Below, in pieces: positions 16,658-23,810 of a DNA stretch of 64,000 nucleotides. The notes under the pieces were generated by a model. That model searched no databases, was not told the DNA's origin, and saw nothing but the letters and a program-made list of their open reading frames with translations. Source of the stretch: Gammaproteobacteria bacterium (GTDB lineage Bacteria > Pseudomonadota > Gammaproteobacteria > Pseudomonadales > Azotimanducaceae); contig JAPUIA010000115.1 in assembly GCA_027297435.1 (NCBI GenBank), positions 60,433 through 124,432 of the forward strand. Reading direction: 5' to 3'. Each line of letters starts with the position of its first letter. Positions within the stretch are counted from its first letter, which is position 1. The translations under genes were made by a program, and so were the position numbers.

Positions 16658-18613
16658 CTAGTCGGTCTCTTCGGGTTGTATCCCTTGCATGAGATTGTCG
16701 AGACGTTCGGATGTCGGCGAGGTAATTTCCACCTCCCAGATGTCCCGATACTTGCGCTCGGTGACCGCATCGGCCTCATCCTGTGTCCGAATAATCGTCG
16801 CCCGCAAGAATACCAGCAAGTTGGTTTTGGTGCGGGTATCCGATTTGGATCGGAACAACCACCCGATGCCGGGAATGCTGCCGAAGAACGGCACCTTTTT
16901 TCGTGATTGGGTCACATCGTCCTGAATCAAACCCCCGAGTACGATGATTTGGCGGTCTTCCACGAGGATGGTGGTTTCGATCGTGCGTTTGGATGTCACC
17001 ACGTCGGCGAAACCGGCGTCCCCAATGGGCGTTTCGATGACGTTGGTGATTTCTTGTGCGACTTCCAGGCGCACCGAGGTGCCGTCATACACGTGGGGGG
17101 TGACCGTGAGTTGCAGGCCAACGTCTTCACGCTGCACGGTCGTGAAGGGATTGCTGGACCCATCCCCCGAGGTCGTGAAAGAGCCGGTGCGGAACGGCAC
17201 CTCATTGCCCACCACGATCTTGGCTTCCTGGTTGTCCAGGGTCAGGATGCTGGGCGTCGACAGCAAGTTGGCGTCCGAACTGGTTGCCAACGCCGTGATG
17301 ACGGCACCGAAAGAGATGCCGTTGGCATCGATCTTGGCCGCCGCGAGGGTCGGGGTGGTAATGCTCGCGAGCCCCGCCAGCACATCGATCTCCCTCGGTT
17401 CCCCATCCTCACCCGGGCCGATCAGGTTGCCGAGCAGGGCCGAGATGACGCCGTTGAGCGTGGTGCTCACCAAGGGTACGGTTTCGCCGCTCCCGTCCGC
17501 AGCAGCCATTTCTATGCCGATGGCTAGCTGGTCGGTCAGCTGTACCTCGACGATGGCGGCCTCGATGAGTACCTGGGCTCGACGCACGTCGAGCTTCTCT
17601 AGGATGTCGAATATTTCGCTCATCGTTCCGGGGTCGGCGCGCACGACGATCGCGTTCAACGACTCGTCTGCATGGATGGTGGTCGATTCGACGTTGCCGT
17701 CCTCGACGGAGCTGGATCGTCCGCTCATGACGTCGCTCAGGATCTCCGCGACGTTCGCCGCGTCCGCGTGTTTGAGGGTGATCACCTGCACCGCACCAGT
17801 AGCCGTCGCGGGCTGATCGAGGGTGTCGATGAGCTTCAGTACTTCTGCAACAGGCCGTGGTTTGCCGCGAATGACCAGACTGTTGTTGCGCTCGTTGGCG
17901 ATCAACTGAATGCGTTGCGGTCCTGCGGCACCGCGGCCGATCTGTTCCGGAGCAAGCGTTTCGAGCATCGCGACCACTGTGCCGACCCAAGCTTCCTTGA
18001 GCGGCACCATGACGACTTCGTCCTCATTCGATACGTCGATGTGCTCGATGATACGCATCAACCGCAAGATGTTGTCGGCATGGTCACTGATGATGACGAT
18101 GTTCGGTTCTGCGACAGCGGCTATGAATCCGTATTGCGGAATCAACGGTCGGAGAATTTTGACGAGCTCAGCCGAATCCACGTTCTGTGCGGGGATCACC
18201 CGGGTAACCAGTTCTTCAGCGGCGAGTCCCGATAGATCGCCTCCGGCACCGGGCGTTTGTTTGCCCGTCGCGTTCTGCTGTATACGGATGACGTTGCCGG
18301 AAGGGCTTGCCGTGAAGTTGTGTACCCTCAGCACGGATAGGAACAGCGCATACACGGCATCGGAGTCCATGCTTTCGCTCGATATCACCGTCACGTTGCC
18401 TTTCAGGCGCGGGTCGATGACGAAGGTCTTACCGGTGATTTCTGCGACCTGGGCGACGAACTCGTGTATGTCCGCGTTTTTGACGTTGATCTTCCAAGAC
18501 TGCTCTTGGCTCCACGCAGGCTGTGCGAATAGCAGCGGCCCGCTGAACAGGCCGATGACGACGAGCTTTCTAACGAGTGCTTGTCCAGAATGCGGAGCAT
18601 TCTGAGACCGCAC
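16658..18613 (-). CDS. gspD: Type II secretion system secretin GspD
   Basis: Outer-membrane multimeric channel of the type II secretion system. It has a signal peptide (LVVIGLFSGPLLFAQPAWSQ), an N0 domain (WKINVKNADIHEFVAQVAEITGKTFVIDPR), N1-N3 repeats, and the secretin core with VPFRTGSF, DVGLQLTVTPHV, IVLGGLIQDD and PFFGSIPGIGWLF. The start is uncertain. No ATG, GTG or TTG lies between the signal-peptide core and the repeat element upstream, so the start codon must lie inside that element: GTG 18613 (651 residues, used here) or ATG 18640. Neither has a visible ribosome site. gspC is just upstream; genes gspE to gspM are not in the window. Confidence 0.92.
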   Translation of the reverse strand: MRSQNAPHSGQALVRKLVVIGLFSGPLLFAQPAWSQEQSWKINVKNADIHEFVAQVAEITGKTFVIDPRLKGNVTVISSESMDSDAVYALFLSVLRVHNFTASPSGNVIRIQQNATGKQTPGAGGDLSGLAAEELVTRVIPAQNVDSAELVKILRPLIPQYGFIAAVAEPNIVIISDHADNILRLMRIIEHIDVSNEDEVVMVPLKEAWVGTVVAMLETLAPEQIGRGAAGPQRIQLIANERNNSLVIRGKPRPVAEVLKLIDTLDQPATATGAVQVITLKHADAANVAEILSDVMSGRSSSVEDGNVESTTIHADESLNAIVVRADPGTMSEIFDILEKLDVRRAQVLIEAAIVEVQLTDQLAIGIEMAAADGSGETVPLVSTTLNGVISALLGNLIGPGEDGEPREIDVLAGLASITTPTLAAAKIDANGISFGAVITALATSSDANLLSTPSILTLDNQEAKIVVGNEVPFRTGSFTTSGDGSSNPFTTVQREDVGLQLTVTPHVYDGTSVRLEVAQEITNVIETPIGDAGFADVVTSKRTIETTILVEDRQIIVLGGLIQDDVTQSRKKVPFFGSIPGIGWLFRSKSDTRTKTNLLVFLRATIIRTQDEADAVTERKYRDIWEVEITSPTSERLDNLMQGIQPEETD

Positions 18614-18677
18614 TCGTGGAGGGCAAGGATGCCCGACCATTTTTCGAAGAAAAATGCGAGGCTTTCGGAGAAAACCG
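18574..18677 (-). repeat. Structured intergenic repeat, copy A (gspC-gspD junction)
   Basis: Read in the direction of gspD, this element holds four successive hairpins: GGTTTTC/GAAAGCC, CATTTTTC/GAAAAATG, GGGCA/TGCCC, and a large final one (CGAGTGC...GCACTCG with inner CAGAATGC/GCATTCTG). The first 60 bases align without gaps to copy B at 48501-48593 (47 of 60 identical by my hand count). The last hairpin and the candidate start codons of gspD lie inside the element. I do not recognise it as a named repeat family. Confidence 0.7.
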
Positions 18678-18759
18678 ACGAGGAATATTCGCGGCGCCTG
18701 CGGCGAAATCAGGAGCCGAATTTTCGGACAGGAACTAACAAGGCTGCTACACATAACGA

Positions 18760-19647
18760 CTACTTCAACGATGCGGTCACGAAGAAACGGCGGCTACCCC
18801 GCTGTATTTCGAGCCGCGCAGACCCCTGTGCCAAGATGTTGTCGAGCTCGAGTTGGTCCTGACTCACGTCACCGACCGGTCTGCCGTTGACCGAAAGAAT
18901 CACGTCCCCAGGCTGTAGGCCAGTTTGGCTCAGGTACGGAGACTGAGCAAGGTTGCCAAGACGGTAGCCCTGTGCGCCGTCCGTGCTCACCGGCTCGATA
19001 CCGAGTTCGATCAGCGCTGATTGGGGATCCGACCGCATTCGATCGCGGTAGCTCTCTACGAACTCACGTGCGCTTGCAGCGGTCTGATTGGCGGGCGTTT
19101 GCGTGTCCCGCGGGTTGCGGCTGGGGGCGTTTGCCGCTTGGTTGACCGGCGCAGTGGCTGTGATACCGCTTGCGCCAGGGAACGTCAGCGTCTCTCGAGT
19201 GCCTGCTCGCCGTAGCACGACATGGTCCGGGTGGACCTCGTCCAATACGGCGTTGCCGGGCAGGGTGTCGCCAACCCCGTAGAGGATACCGGCGCGGCCT
19301 TTCTGTGCCACGATTGCCGCCGAATCCTCCGATATTTCGGCGACGAATACCCCGTTCAGTATCAGCGGCAGTCGCGTCTCGGACGTTGGAGCTGCCTTGA
19401 CCGGCCGACCGTCGGCGTCGGCCTCGCCGAAGAGGTTGGCTTGTAGTATGTCATTTATATTGACGTTTTGTTGACTGCCTGGCGTCTGAGATTGGGGCCG
19501 CGTGCCGCCCGCAACGTCCGGTTGGATTGTCGGGCCAGAGGCCAAAAACAGACCCGTCGTCGCCAGGGTATAGGCGATGAGTGCAATCAGCGCCCACCTC
19601 ACCGGCACCACCGCATTGGTCATCACGCTGTTCAACAGAGCAGTCAT
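18760..19647 (-). CDS. gspC: Type II secretion system inner-membrane protein GspC
   Basis: Inner-membrane protein that links the secretin to the cytoplasmic-membrane platform. The 295-residue product has a short cytoplasmic N-terminus, a membrane segment (VRWALIALIAYTLATTGLFL), a homology region (NINDILQANLFGEAD through LVLNGVFV-type strands), and a C-terminal PDZ domain (YLSQTGLQPGDVILSVNGRPVGD). It is upstream of gspD with about 145 bases between, filled by the structured repeat, and 30 bases after gspN. Confidence 0.92.
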   Translation of the reverse strand: MTALLNSVMTNAVVPVRWALIALIAYTLATTGLFLASGPTIQPDVAGGTRPQSQTPGSQQNVNINDILQANLFGEADADGRPVKAAPTSETRLPLILNGVFVAEISEDSAAIVAQKGRAGILYGVGDTLPGNAVLDEVHPDHVVLRRAGTRETLTFPGASGITATAPVNQAANAPSRNPRDTQTPANQTAASAREFVESYRDRMRSDPQSALIELGIEPVSTDGAQGYRLGNLAQSPYLSQTGLQPGDVILSVNGRPVGDVSQDQLELDNILAQGSARLEIQRGSRRFFVTASLK

Positions 19648-19677
19648 GTTCTCGATTAGACCCTTAACCGAATGATT

Positions 19678-20397
19678 TTAAAAGATTTTTTCTTCTACTT
19701 CTAATACCACGGCATGGTCTGGATCCCCTCCTGGCCACGGGTTATTTAACATCTTTGTCAGCGACTTTGTTACGCCGATCTTCACATATCCGGACTCGAG
19801 TATTTGCACGTGCATCAAGGGAGTTTGACCCCCCTCGGCGAAGATATCTGCCGTTGGCATCTGGTCGGTTTTGATGAATGCCACCAAAGGCGGCAGCTCC
19901 GTGGCGGCGAGGCGTCCCGACAGGACGTAGCGCACGGGGCCGCCGCTCCAACGGGCTTCGCCGTCCATGTGGGTAATCTTGCCGCCAGCCAAGGTTGCGG
20001 TGAGCGTGCTAATCGATAACGCGCCCGAGAGAACCAGATCGTAGGTGCTGAAATACTGATTGAACAGGTCGGCTTCGGCTCGTCCGGTGATTTCCAGATG
20101 GGTGCCATCGGTGGTCGCCTCTATGGTACCGATCAGGTCCAGTCCTTCGCCCTCGAGTTCCAGGTTGTACGCCGGCGCTAGACGTAGAATCGACAGGGGT
20201 TGAAACGCCCAACGTACCGTGCCGATCAGCCGTCCATCGACGATGACTTGCCCGGCCCCGCGCCAAATCGTGCCCGATGGTTGAGTCAGATCGAGACCCG
20301 GCAGATTGTCCGTCGCGCGGCGCAGCAGTCCAGCAGGCGCAAACGCAACGACGAAACCGATGAACAGCACGAAGCCCCAACCGAGCATCCTCTTCAT
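19678..20397 (-). CDS. gspN: Type II secretion system protein N (GspN)
   Basis: An optional component of type II secretion. The 239-residue product has one N-terminal membrane anchor (GWGFVLFIGFVVAFAPAG) and a periplasmic domain with the GspN pattern (PSGTIWRGAGQVIVDG...WAFQPL). The start is taken at ATG 20397, 4 bases after the dapE stop; the track ORF runs further upstream into dapE. The order gspN-gspC-gspD is unusual because N normally closes the main gsp operon. Confidence 0.85.
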   Translation of the reverse strand: MKRMLGWGFVLFIGFVVAFAPAGLLRRATDNLPGLDLTQPSGTIWRGAGQVIVDGRLIGTVRWAFQPLSILRLAPAYNLELEGEGLDLIGTIEATTDGTHLEITGRAEADLFNQYFSTYDLVLSGALSISTLTATLAGGKITHMDGEARWSGGPVRYVLSGRLAATELPPLVAFIKTDQMPTADIFAEGGQTPLMHVQILESGYVKIGVTKSLTKMLNNPWPGGDPDHAVVLEVEEKIF

Positions 20398-20401
20398 CAG
20401 C

Positions 20402-21532
20402 TTAAGCGAGCAGCTCTTCCAACACTCGCTCATAGATTTGGGCGAGCGGTTGGAGGTCAGCCACGGACACGCACTCATCAACCTTGTGAATTGTGGCGTT
20501 CACGGGCCCGATTTCTACCAATTCGCAACCCATGGGGGCGATGAACCGCCCGTCAGAAGTACCGCCTGCGGTCGATAACGCACATTCGGTGGCGAGCAGT
20601 TGGCGTACCGCGCGTTGTACGGTGTCGGTCAGCGTGCCAGGACGCGTCAGAAAAGGTTCGCCCGCAAGCTGCCAATGCACCGTGGCGTCTAGAGCATGTT
20701 CATCCAGCAATTCTGCAATCGCCTGTTGTAGCTTCGCGGCCGATTGTTCGGTCGAGTAGCGAAAGTTGCAATCGACGATCAGTCTCCCCGGAATGACGTT
20801 GCTCGCCCCGGTACCGGCCGCGATGTTGGAGATTTGCAAGCTCGTGGGTGGATAGTGATCGTTGCCTGTATCCCACTCGATACGGGTCAGGTGCGCTAAG
20901 AAGGGAGCGGCCCGGTGGATCGGATTGTCTGCAAGATCCGGATAGGCAACGTGGCCTTGCACGCCGTGAATAGTCAGCGTGCCGTTCAGGGAACCTCTTC
21001 TGCCGTTGCGGAGTGTGTCGCCAAGTCGCGTTGAAGAGGTTGGTTCGCCGACGATGCATAGGTCGGGAATGCAGCCGATCTCGGTTAGGTGTTCGACGAC
21101 GTAGCGTGTACCGTATTCGGCCGCGCCTTCTTCGTCACTGGTGATCAAGAACGCCAGCGTCCCGCGAGGTTGCGGGTGTTTGGCGATAAAGTTTTCGGTT
21201 GCCACGATCATCGCCGCGAGGCTGGACTTCATGTCCGCGGCACCTCTGCCAAACAGATAGCCGTCTCTGAGGGTCGGTTCGAAGGGTGGGCTGGCCCAGT
21301 CTGCCAAGTCGCCGGGCGGCACGACGTCGGTGTGACCGGCGAAGACGAACAACGGGGACCCACTCCCAACGGTTGCATAGAAGTTCGTGACGTCTTGCTT
21401 GTCGAGTCTGGTGATGGCGAAGCGCAATGCGGTGAGCCTTGCACGCAACAGATCTTGGCAGCCATCGTCTACTGGCGTGACCGATCGGCACCGTATCAGC
21501 TCGCAAGTGAGGTCGAGTACAGAATCGCTCAT
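20402..21532 (-). CDS. dapE: Succinyl-diaminopimelate desuccinylase
   Basis: Zinc hydrolase that releases succinate from N-succinyl-LL-diaminopimelate in the lysine and cell-wall pathway. The 376-residue M20-family protein has the metal-site motifs FVFAGHTDVVPPGD, GRGAADMKSSLAAM and ITSDEEGAAEYGT. It lies 9 bases after dapD, and gspN follows 4 bases later. Length matches the family. Confidence 0.96.
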   Translation of the reverse strand: MSDSVLDLTCELIRCRSVTPVDDGCQDLLRARLTALRFAITRLDKQDVTNFYATVGSGSPLFVFAGHTDVVPPGDLADWASPPFEPTLRDGYLFGRGAADMKSSLAAMIVATENFIAKHPQPRGTLAFLITSDEEGAAEYGTRYVVEHLTEIGCIPDLCIVGEPTSSTRLGDTLRNGRRGSLNGTLTIHGVQGHVAYPDLADNPIHRAAPFLAHLTRIEWDTGNDHYPPTSLQISNIAAGTGASNVIPGRLIVDCNFRYSTEQSAAKLQQAIAELLDEHALDATVHWQLAGEPFLTRPGTLTDTVQRAVRQLLATECALSTAGGTSDGRFIAPMGCELVEIGPVNATIHKVDECVSVADLQPLAQIYERVLEELLA

Positions 21533-21541
21533 AGCGAAAAA

Positions 21542-22537
21542 CTAATTGTGTGCGTGCAACTGATCGTTCAGCGCGATCGCTTTCTTGTTGGTGCGGCATT
21601 GCACTTCGCCGGTTTCGCTATGACGGATGAACAGCATGTCCGATGCGCCGGCGAGTTCGCGGCCTTTGGCGGTGCGTACCTTGGTCCCGAATTCGTCGAT
21701 CACCGACACGCGGGTACCAGCCGTGATGTAAAGCCCGGCTTCGACCGTACAACGGTCGCCGAGCGGTATACCGGTGCCACCATTCGCTCCGATGAGGCAA
21801 TTCCTGCCGATCGTGATGGTGATTTCACCGCCCCCGGACAGCGTGCCCATCGTGCTCGAGCCACCACCGAGATCGGATCCCTCACCGAGCACGACACCTT
21901 GAGACAAACGTCCCTCGATCATGTTGGGGCCAAGTGCCGCCGCGTTGAAGTTGATCGAACCAGAAGGCATGACCGTCGTGCCTTCGCCAAGGTAGGCGCC
22001 GAGCCGTATGCGACTCGAGTCGGCGATACGCACGCCCGACGGGACGATGTAGTTGGTCATTTTGGGAAACTTGTCCACCGAGAGAACTTCGAAGTGCCGC
22101 TGTTCCAGTCGCGCGGTCAGTTGCCGTTCGGCCAACTCATCGACCGCCAACGCGCCTTCGGTCGTCCATGCGACCGTGTCGAGGTGAGCAAAGATGCCGT
22201 CTAGATTCAGAGTGTTTGGCAATGCCAAACGGTGTGACAAAAGGTGCAGTTTCAAAAACGCCTCGGGCGTTGAGCTTACGCCGACGTCGTCGTTGAGCAG
22301 TACTGAGGTGAGCGTGCAGTCCGCTTCGAGCATTGGCTCTAGCGTAGGTTGGTATTCGCGAACGAAGCTCGATACGGATTCAGGGCTCAGAGTGTGCGTA
22401 CCGGATTGAAACTGATCTAAAATCGCTTGTTCGAGATCGGAGTCGGGTGATTTGACCGGTGCTGGAAAGAAGCAATCGATGATGTTGCCGGCGCGACTCT
22501 GCGTCGCGAGCCCGATGGCGAAAGCGAACACGCCCAT
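21542..22537 (-). CDS. dapD: Tetrahydrodipicolinate N-succinyltransferase, long type
   Basis: Transfers succinyl from succinyl-CoA to tetrahydrodipicolinate. The 331-residue product is the long DapD form seen in Pseudomonas and actinobacteria, not the 274-residue enterobacterial form. A left-handed beta-helix fills the second half (GEGTTVMPSGSINFNAAALG, IGRNCLIGANGGTGIPLGD). The ATG follows a good AAGGAA ribosome site. A pair of palindromes lies about 15 bases further upstream. Confidence 0.94.
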   Translation of the reverse strand: MGVFAFAIGLATQSRAGNIIDCFFPAPVKSPDSDLEQAILDQFQSGTHTLSPESVSSFVREYQPTLEPMLEADCTLTSVLLNDDVGVSSTPEAFLKLHLLSHRLALPNTLNLDGIFAHLDTVAWTTEGALAVDELAERQLTARLEQRHFEVLSVDKFPKMTNYIVPSGVRIADSSRIRLGAYLGEGTTVMPSGSINFNAAALGPNMIEGRLSQGVVLGEGSDLGGGSSTMGTLSGGGEITITIGRNCLIGANGGTGIPLGDRCTVEAGLYITAGTRVSVIDEFGTKVRTAKGRELAGASDMLFIRHSETGEVQCRTNKKAIALNDQLHAHN

Positions 22538-22552
22538 GTCGGTTCCTTATCA

Positions 22553-22571
22553 ACGCGTTGTTAACGCGTTA
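22553..22571 (-). promoter_or_regulatory. Double AACGCGTT palindrome upstream of dapD
   Basis: AACGCGTT-GTT-AACGCGTT: two copies of an 8-base palindrome separated by 3 bases, in the 76-base gap between dapC and dapD, just before the dapD ribosome site. Because each half is self-complementary, it could be a regulator site in DNA or an 8-pair hairpin in the mRNA. The regulator, if any, is unknown. Confidence 0.35.
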
Positions 22572-22613
22572 CTCGTAAAAGGGCGGCTAAGCTACCATAC
22601 GCCGCTCGTTGGG

Positions 22614-23810
22614 TCAGCGGTGCGCTTGCCAAGCGCATATTCGCTCGGCGGCATCGACGCATTCGTCGAGCGAGGCAACTAAGGCGATCCGCACATGCCC
22701 ACTGCCGGGATTTCGACCGTGGGCTTCGCGGCTGAGAAACGAGCCGGGTAACACGGTGATATTCAGGTCCTGAAAGAGTGCGGTGGCAAACTCCACATCG
22801 CCCGTCGGGGTTTGCAGCCAAACGTAGAAGCCGCCTGTTGGCTCGGCAAACGTGAAATCGCTCTCGAGAATGGGCAGCACGGCGCGGAATTTTTCACGGT
22901 AACGCTCACGGTTGGTGGTTACATAGGTTTCGTCTTGCCAGGCCAGCTCGCTAGCCGTTTGGACGTGTTCGGCCAACGCACAACCCTCGTACGTGCGGTA
23001 TTGAAAGTAACTTGCCAGTATGTTTGCGTCCCCGGCGACGAACCCCGAGCGTAGGCCGGGCAGGCTCGAGCGTTTGCTCAGGCTGTGAAACACGACGCAA
23101 CGTCGATGGTTGGTGTTGCCGAGCGCGGTGCTTTGTTCCAGCAGCCCTGTTGGTGGAGCGGTCTCGTCGAGATAGATCTCCGAGTAACACTCATCCGCTG
23201 CGATGACGAAATCAAACCGATGGGCCTGCTCGATGAGCCAGCGGTGCGTGGTGGGGGACAGTACGTGGCCAGTTGGATTGCCGGGTGAGCATAGGTACAG
23301 TAGCTCCACCCGTTGCCATATGTCGTCCGGCACCGAACTGAAATCCGGTGCGTAACCATTGGTCAAGTCGGCGTTGACATAATAGGGCTCTGCTCCGCTC
23401 AGCAACGCTGCACCCTCATAGATCTGGTAGAACGGGTTTGGCATCATCACGATCGGGTTCGCTTTGGTTCCAACAACCGCTTGGCCGAACGAGAACAACG
23501 CTTCTCGGGTTCCGGCCACGGGCAACACCTCGACATCCGGGTCGACAGACGCATTGAAACGTCGCTTTAGCCACGCGCTGACGGCTTCTCGAAGTGCGTC
23601 TCGACCCCGCGTTGCCGGGTAAACGGCGAGGTCTCGAGTGAGCCTTTCGGCATCCGCGAGGTGGGCGACCACCGCTGCGGGCGGAGCATGTTGCGGCTCG
23701 CCAATCGAAAGCGCGACATGGGGCCGGTCTTGGGTGGGTGTGAGACCTTGTTTCAACGCGTTTAGACGTTGAAACGGATAGTCTTGAAGGCGTGTGAGGC
23801 GTGGGTTCAT
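22614..23810 (-). CDS. dapC: Succinyldiaminopimelate transaminase
   Basis: PLP-dependent class I aminotransferase that makes N-succinyl-diaminopimelate from its keto precursor. The 398-residue product begins MNPRLTRLQDYPFQRLNALK, the DapC-type start, and has the PLP lysine in FHSLSKRSSLPGLRSGF with CSPGNPTGHVLS upstream. It overlaps the end of glnD by 4 bases, and dapD and dapE follow. This glnD-dapC-dapD context is the Pseudomonas arrangement and separates it from ArgD-type enzymes. Confidence 0.93.
   Translation of the reverse strand: MNPRLTRLQDYPFQRLNALKQGLTPTQDRPHVALSIGEPQHAPPAAVVAHLADAERLTRDLAVYPATRGRDALREAVSAWLKRRFNASVDPDVEVLPVAGTREALFSFGQAVVGTKANPIVMMPNPFYQIYEGAALLSGAEPYYVNADLTNGYAPDFSSVPDDIWQRVELLYLCSPGNPTGHVLSPTTHRWLIEQAHRFDFVIAADECYSEIYLDETAPPTGLLEQSTALGNTNHRRCVVFHSLSKRSSLPGLRSGFVAGDANILASYFQYRTYEGCALAEHVQTASELAWQDETYVTTNRERYREKFRAVLPILESDFTFAEPTGGFYVWLQTPTGDVEFATALFQDLNITVLPGSFLSREAHGRNPGSGHVRIALVASLDECVDAAERICAWQAHR

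Noticed and set aside
18642-18754. Upstream part of the 698-residue gspD ORF in the track
   Set aside because: It translates the repeat element and intergenic region; the Arg/Phe-rich sequence is not part of any secretin.
21089-22204. 371-residue plus-strand ORF
   Set aside because: Antisense shadow of dapE and dapD; typical of GC-rich codon use.
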